From: Gulbenkiania mobilis | GTDB lineage: Bacteria; Pseudomonadota; Gammaproteobacteria; Burkholderiales; Chromobacteriaceae | Assembly: GCA_004346645.1 (NCBI GenBank) | Contig: SMDA01000005.1 | Span: 186,001 to 250,000, forward strand | Length of the DNA stretch: 64,000 bases | Reading direction: 5' to 3' | In this document: in pieces, positions 61,569 to 64,000 of the stretch | How positions within the stretch are numbered: the first letter of the stretch is position 1 | Layout of the letters: each line of letters starts with the position of its first letter | Translations under genes and position numbers: made by a program | Notes under the pieces: model-generated | What the model saw: only the letters and a program-made list of their open reading frames with translations | Databases searched by the model: none | Told to the model about the DNA's origin: nothing

Positions 61569-62703
61569 GGTTCGCCTCCTTGGACCACAGTGAGGCTGCC
61601 GCGCTTCGGGTCACAGACAATGCCGACCAATCAACGCCTTGGAGCCAATCGTTCCCGTCTTTGCTTACTCCGGCCTCTTCCAAATGAGCAGCGATGAACG
61701 CTTCGGCCTGCATGAGCCACCTTTGGACAGTATCTTCCTTACTAGGAATCAGCAGGATTTCAGAGACGCTGCTGGCATCCAGCCCGTCCACACGGATAAG
61801 CAGAAAAATGCGCCGCCACAAACGCGGCATGTCCTTCAGCAGGTCGAATGCAAAAGCGAACTCGCTCGACCGATCAACTAGCTCCTCCTGTTCCGCGATC
61901 GTTGCGGCATCGGGATGCTGACTGTCAGCGATGATATCGGCCAGCCTGAGTGTGTCGTCGGGCTGATAAAATTCGAAGACTTCCTCTTCCACCATGGCCT
62001 CGGCGACGTCCTGGGCATCCGCTTCGACCTGCGCGTCCAGAGAAACGAATTCGCCAAATTGCCGGCTGTTTGCCACTTCGTTATCCAGGACGGCGAACAG
62101 ATGCTTCAGAAGACCGAAGTAAGCCGCTTTTTCTTCCGGCACGGATTGCCATTCCACCTCAGCTTGGACAATCGCTTCATCCACCACGTCGCGCAGCGTC
62201 GGATAATCACGCGGCAAATCGCCGACGGCACGCAGATAAGCCAGCTCACGCCTTGCGACAGCCTCAAGTTTCGACAGTAGAGGCATTCGGGTCACTTTGG
62301 CCTCATGGGCGGCTGACGCGGGTTTTGCGGCAATCCGCACCTTGAGCTCGCGCAAGCGCTCGCGTCGTGCTTTGCGCTTGATTTGATCCTGAGCATGCAG
62401 CCGGTCAAAATGCTTCTTGGCCTGACGGAACAACGACTGTGCGAGCATCTGCGCGAGGGGCGTCAGCTCGTCATGTGATGCAGTAACGCTGACAATCTTT
62501 TTGCCGGGCAGGTGCATATAGCCACTGGCCAGAAATTGCCGCTTGATCTTGTCGCGATCAAGGACGATTTGAAGTCGCGCTGAATCTTTAGTGTGTTTGT
62601 CGAGCAATGGCTTGAGGGCGTGCTCGATCACATTTCCCAAAGCTCTCTGCCAAGGTTCATGAAACTCTTTGTCGATAGCTCGATAGCTATATTGCATCTG
62701 CAT
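61558..62703 (-). CDS. Fusion of a ribosome-hibernation-like domain and a sigma-like helical domain
   Basis: 381 aa. The N-terminal 110 residues resemble the S30AE/HPF fold (RLQIVLDRDKIKRQ, YMHLPGKKIVSVTASHDELTPLAQMLAQSL, then RQAKKHFDRLH). A basic linker and a helical middle follow. Near residues 310-370 a segment (MPRLWRRIFLLIRVDGLDASSV followed by SEILLIPSKEDTVQRWL) looks like the region-4 helix-turn-helix of sigma factors. I choose the ATG at 62703, with GGAG at 6 bases, over one at 62724. It lies where tLSTs have an unnamed ORF between hdeD and trx. Function unproven; ribosome protection is the natural guess. Confidence 0.68.
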   Translation of the reverse strand: MQMQYSYRAIDKEFHEPWQRALGNVIEHALKPLLDKHTKDSARLQIVLDRDKIKRQFLASGYMHLPGKKIVSVTASHDELTPLAQMLAQSLFRQAKKHFDRLHAQDQIKRKARRERLRELKVRIAAKPASAAHEAKVTRMPLLSKLEAVARRELAYLRAVGDLPRDYPTLRDVVDEAIVQAEVEWQSVPEEKAAYFGLLKHLFAVLDNEVANSRQFGEFVSLDAQVEADAQDVAEAMVEEEVFEFYQPDDTLRLADIIADSQHPDAATIAEQEELVDRSSEFAFAFDLLKDMPRLWRRIFLLIRVDGLDASSVSEILLIPSKEDTVQRWLMQAEAFIAAHLEEAGVSKDGNDWLQGVDWSALSVTRSAAASLWSKEANHEE

Positions 62704-62782
62704 GTATGACTCCTTCGATGTCATTTCTATGGAGGCACGAACCGAAAATGCTCATATCCATAGAATTTAGTTTGACCCGCTC

Positions 62783-63394
62783 TTATCCCTGGCGCGTTTT
62801 GCGAAGACGCCAACTCAAGAACAAAAGCGTGACACCATAGACTGCCGCATAGAAGCCCAACAGCCAGCCTGCGGCCAGGAATGACTCGACCGGACGGGTA
62901 AAAAATATCCACAAGACGATAGCACCAAGGATAATCGAGAGCAGTCCACTGAGGGCAAGCCAGATTTCACCCTTGATTTCCCGACGCAGCCGAACGGCGG
63001 CGGATATCTCCAGCACACCGGTGAAAATCGCCCAGAAGCCCACGCTAGCCCATAAAAAAGAAGCCAAGACTATCGTGGCGACCCAAGGAGCAACCAGGAC
63101 GACGACGCCCGTAAGTATGCCGACAATGCCGCTGAACAGCAGCCAGCCCCAGCGCTCTTTTTTCTGGATATGGCGCACCGCTGCAACCAAGTTGAACGCG
63201 CCATTGACCAAGGAAAATGCGCCGAACATGATGGTCATGGCCAACAGAGCCGATTGTGGCATCCAGAACGCGAGGGCTGCAAAAATCAATGCCAAGACAC
63301 CGCGCAGCACAAAAAGCCACCAATTTTGGCTCAGCGAACACAGTGCTTTGGTGGGGTCATCCGCATTGGAATTGGCGATGGTGTCTGTGTTCAT
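62783..63394 (-). CDS. hdeD: HdeD family membrane protein (DUF308)
   Basis: 203 aa, six membrane segments in pairs typical of DUF308/HdeD: WWLFVLRGVLALIFAALAFW, FGAFSLVNGAFNLVAAV, GWLLFSGIVGILTGVVVL and so on. E. coli HdeD belongs to the acid-fitness island; in tLSTs hdeD-GI lies beside yfdX. The ATG at 63394 follows AGGAG. Confidence 0.92.
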   Translation of the reverse strand: MNTDTIANSNADDPTKALCSLSQNWWLFVLRGVLALIFAALAFWMPQSALLAMTIMFGAFSLVNGAFNLVAAVRHIQKKERWGWLLFSGIVGILTGVVVLVAPWVATIVLASFLWASVGFWAIFTGVLEISAAVRLRREIKGEIWLALSGLLSIILGAIVLWIFFTRPVESFLAAGWLLGFYAAVYGVTLLFLSWRLRKTRQG

Positions 63395-63448
63395 GCAATA
63401 TCTCCTAAAGATCTATACAAAATAAAAAATCAAACACTCATGGGACAA

Positions 63449-63475
63449 GAGAGGGGGCGCTATGCGCCCCCTCTC
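63449..63475. other. Perfect 12-bp hairpin between yfdX and hdeD
   Basis: GAGAGGGGGCGC/GCGCCCCCTCTC with the loop TAT. No T-run follows at once on either strand, so it is more likely an mRNA processing or stabilising element within the operon than a full terminator. Confidence 0.65.
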
Positions 63476-63483
63476 CAGCGGTT

Positions 63484-64000
63484 TCAGAACAACTTGGACA
63501 GTTTTGCCTTGACTTCATCGAGCCAGCCTTTTCCGCCGCCTCCCCCAGCCGTCTTTTGCTTGACTTTCTTGAGTTCAGCATACAGGGGCTCAAAGTCCTT
63601 CTTCTTTCCATAGCCCAGCAGTTCTGCCATTTCCAACTGCTGCCGCGCTTCGTTCAATAATGTCTCCAGGCGCTCATTGGACGCTTCGCTCCGCTGACCA
63701 TCTTCTACCAAGGTCTCGGCGCGCTTCAGGAGCAGCCTGGCGCGCAGGGCGGGCAGCGGATGCACGCTGCGCGTCTCGACCAGCGTGCTGAGCGCTGCCT
63801 GCAGCGCGGCTTTGGCTTCTTCGATCTTGCCCTGATCGATCAGCGGCACGACTGCCTTCACGGCTGCGGGATAGGACGCCAAAGGGATGTTGGTGACCGT
63901 GATCACGATTTCACTGGCCAGCAAAGCCAGCACGTGGCGAGCCTGTTGCACCTCGCCATGTTTGAGGGCATCCAGCGCCTCGTCGGTCATCGCCTCAATG
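63484..64000 (-). CDS. yfdX: YfdX family protein, C-terminal part
   Basis: The last 171 residues are inside the window; the gene continues past the right edge. It is helical, with DALKHGEVQQARHVLALLASEI, YPAAVKAVVPLIDQGKIEEAKAAL and RARLLLKRAETLVEDGQRSE, a pattern of YfdX proteins, usually secreted and implicated in acid or heat survival. tLSTs carry two yfdX genes before hdeD; this would be the second. Further tLST genes (yfdX1, small heat-shock proteins, ClpK/ClpG) are expected just beyond 64000. Confidence 0.85.
   Translation of the reverse strand, partial: IEAMTDEALDALKHGEVQQARHVLALLASEIVITVTNIPLASYPAAVKAVVPLIDQGKIEEAKAALQAALSTLVETRSVHPLPALRARLLLKRAETLVEDGQRSEASNERLETLLNEARQQLEMAELLGYGKKKDFEPLYAELKKVKQKTAGGGGGKGWLDEVKAKLSKLF

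Overview
The window reads as the chromosome of a high-GC betaproteobacterium, most likely of the order Neisseriales (Chromobacteriaceae-like). The grounds are the tmRNA tag peptide ANDETYALAA, which I recall from Neisseria, and typical betaproteobacterial neighbourhoods (yhdP-nit-tldD, pepA-holC, lptFG, lipBA-ybeD-dac). Gene content alone does not fix a genus. It divides into a host core (about 1-47,440) and an acquired island (about 47,480-64,000) that starts immediately after the tmRNA gene ssrA.

Core, left to right: tldD(partial)-nit-yhdP on the minus strand; glnE; ilvE, a small zinc-finger gene, waaF and a TetR regulator; a DUF454 protein; a low-complexity protein and a YjfB-like protein; trxB, an Smr protein, a peroxiredoxin, PhoH and a hydrolase; a minus-strand run pepA-holC-unknown-cobalamin adenosyltransferase-nuclease; lptF-lptG-glnD-maoC; guaC with a long leader; an orphan ParA; a HAD phosphatase; yciB-yciI-bolA and two parvulin isomerases; enoyl-CoA hydratase; a TauE/DsbD-like membrane protein; one contiguous zinc operon (zur, a COG0523 GTPase, a 49-aa membrane protein, znuC, znuB, znuA) behind a palindromic Zur box; two tandem cytochromes c' facing a cytochrome b561; lipA-lipB-ybeD-dac; ilvA; gph; ssrA.

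The most striking non-gene signal in the core is a short repeat, consensus RGGTTGGCCGAA. I found 23 exact copies of its 10-base core GTTGGCCGAA in the first 46.7 kb, on both strands, in genes and between them. One pair is inverted and forms a terminator. None was seen in the island. About 0.1 copy is expected by chance. This is how Neisseria DNA uptake sequences behave, and the 12-mer matches one known dialect at 9 of 12 positions, but it lacks the CTG core those dialects share. It is the best candidate here for something undescribed: a divergent DNA-uptake dialect.

Island: a cadR-like MerR regulator with a textbook operator and a divergent CDF metal transporter; a minus-strand recombinase-associated gene set, one member frameshifted by a 26-bp tandem duplication; an abrupt junction into the right end of a prophage (tail tip, a glycosyltransferase-like protein, membrane/holin-like proteins, lysozyme); then, on the minus strand, much of a transmissible locus of stress tolerance (tLST, also called LHR): yfdX (cut by the window edge), hdeD, a ribosome-hibernation-like/sigma-like fusion, thioredoxin, a PAS-GGDEF-EAL protein, psiE, an M48 peptidase and degP. 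The GGDEF-EAL gene lies where I recall kefB in other tLSTs. It is bracketed by two copies of a 38-bp piece of the thioredoxin 3' end, which suggests how it entered.
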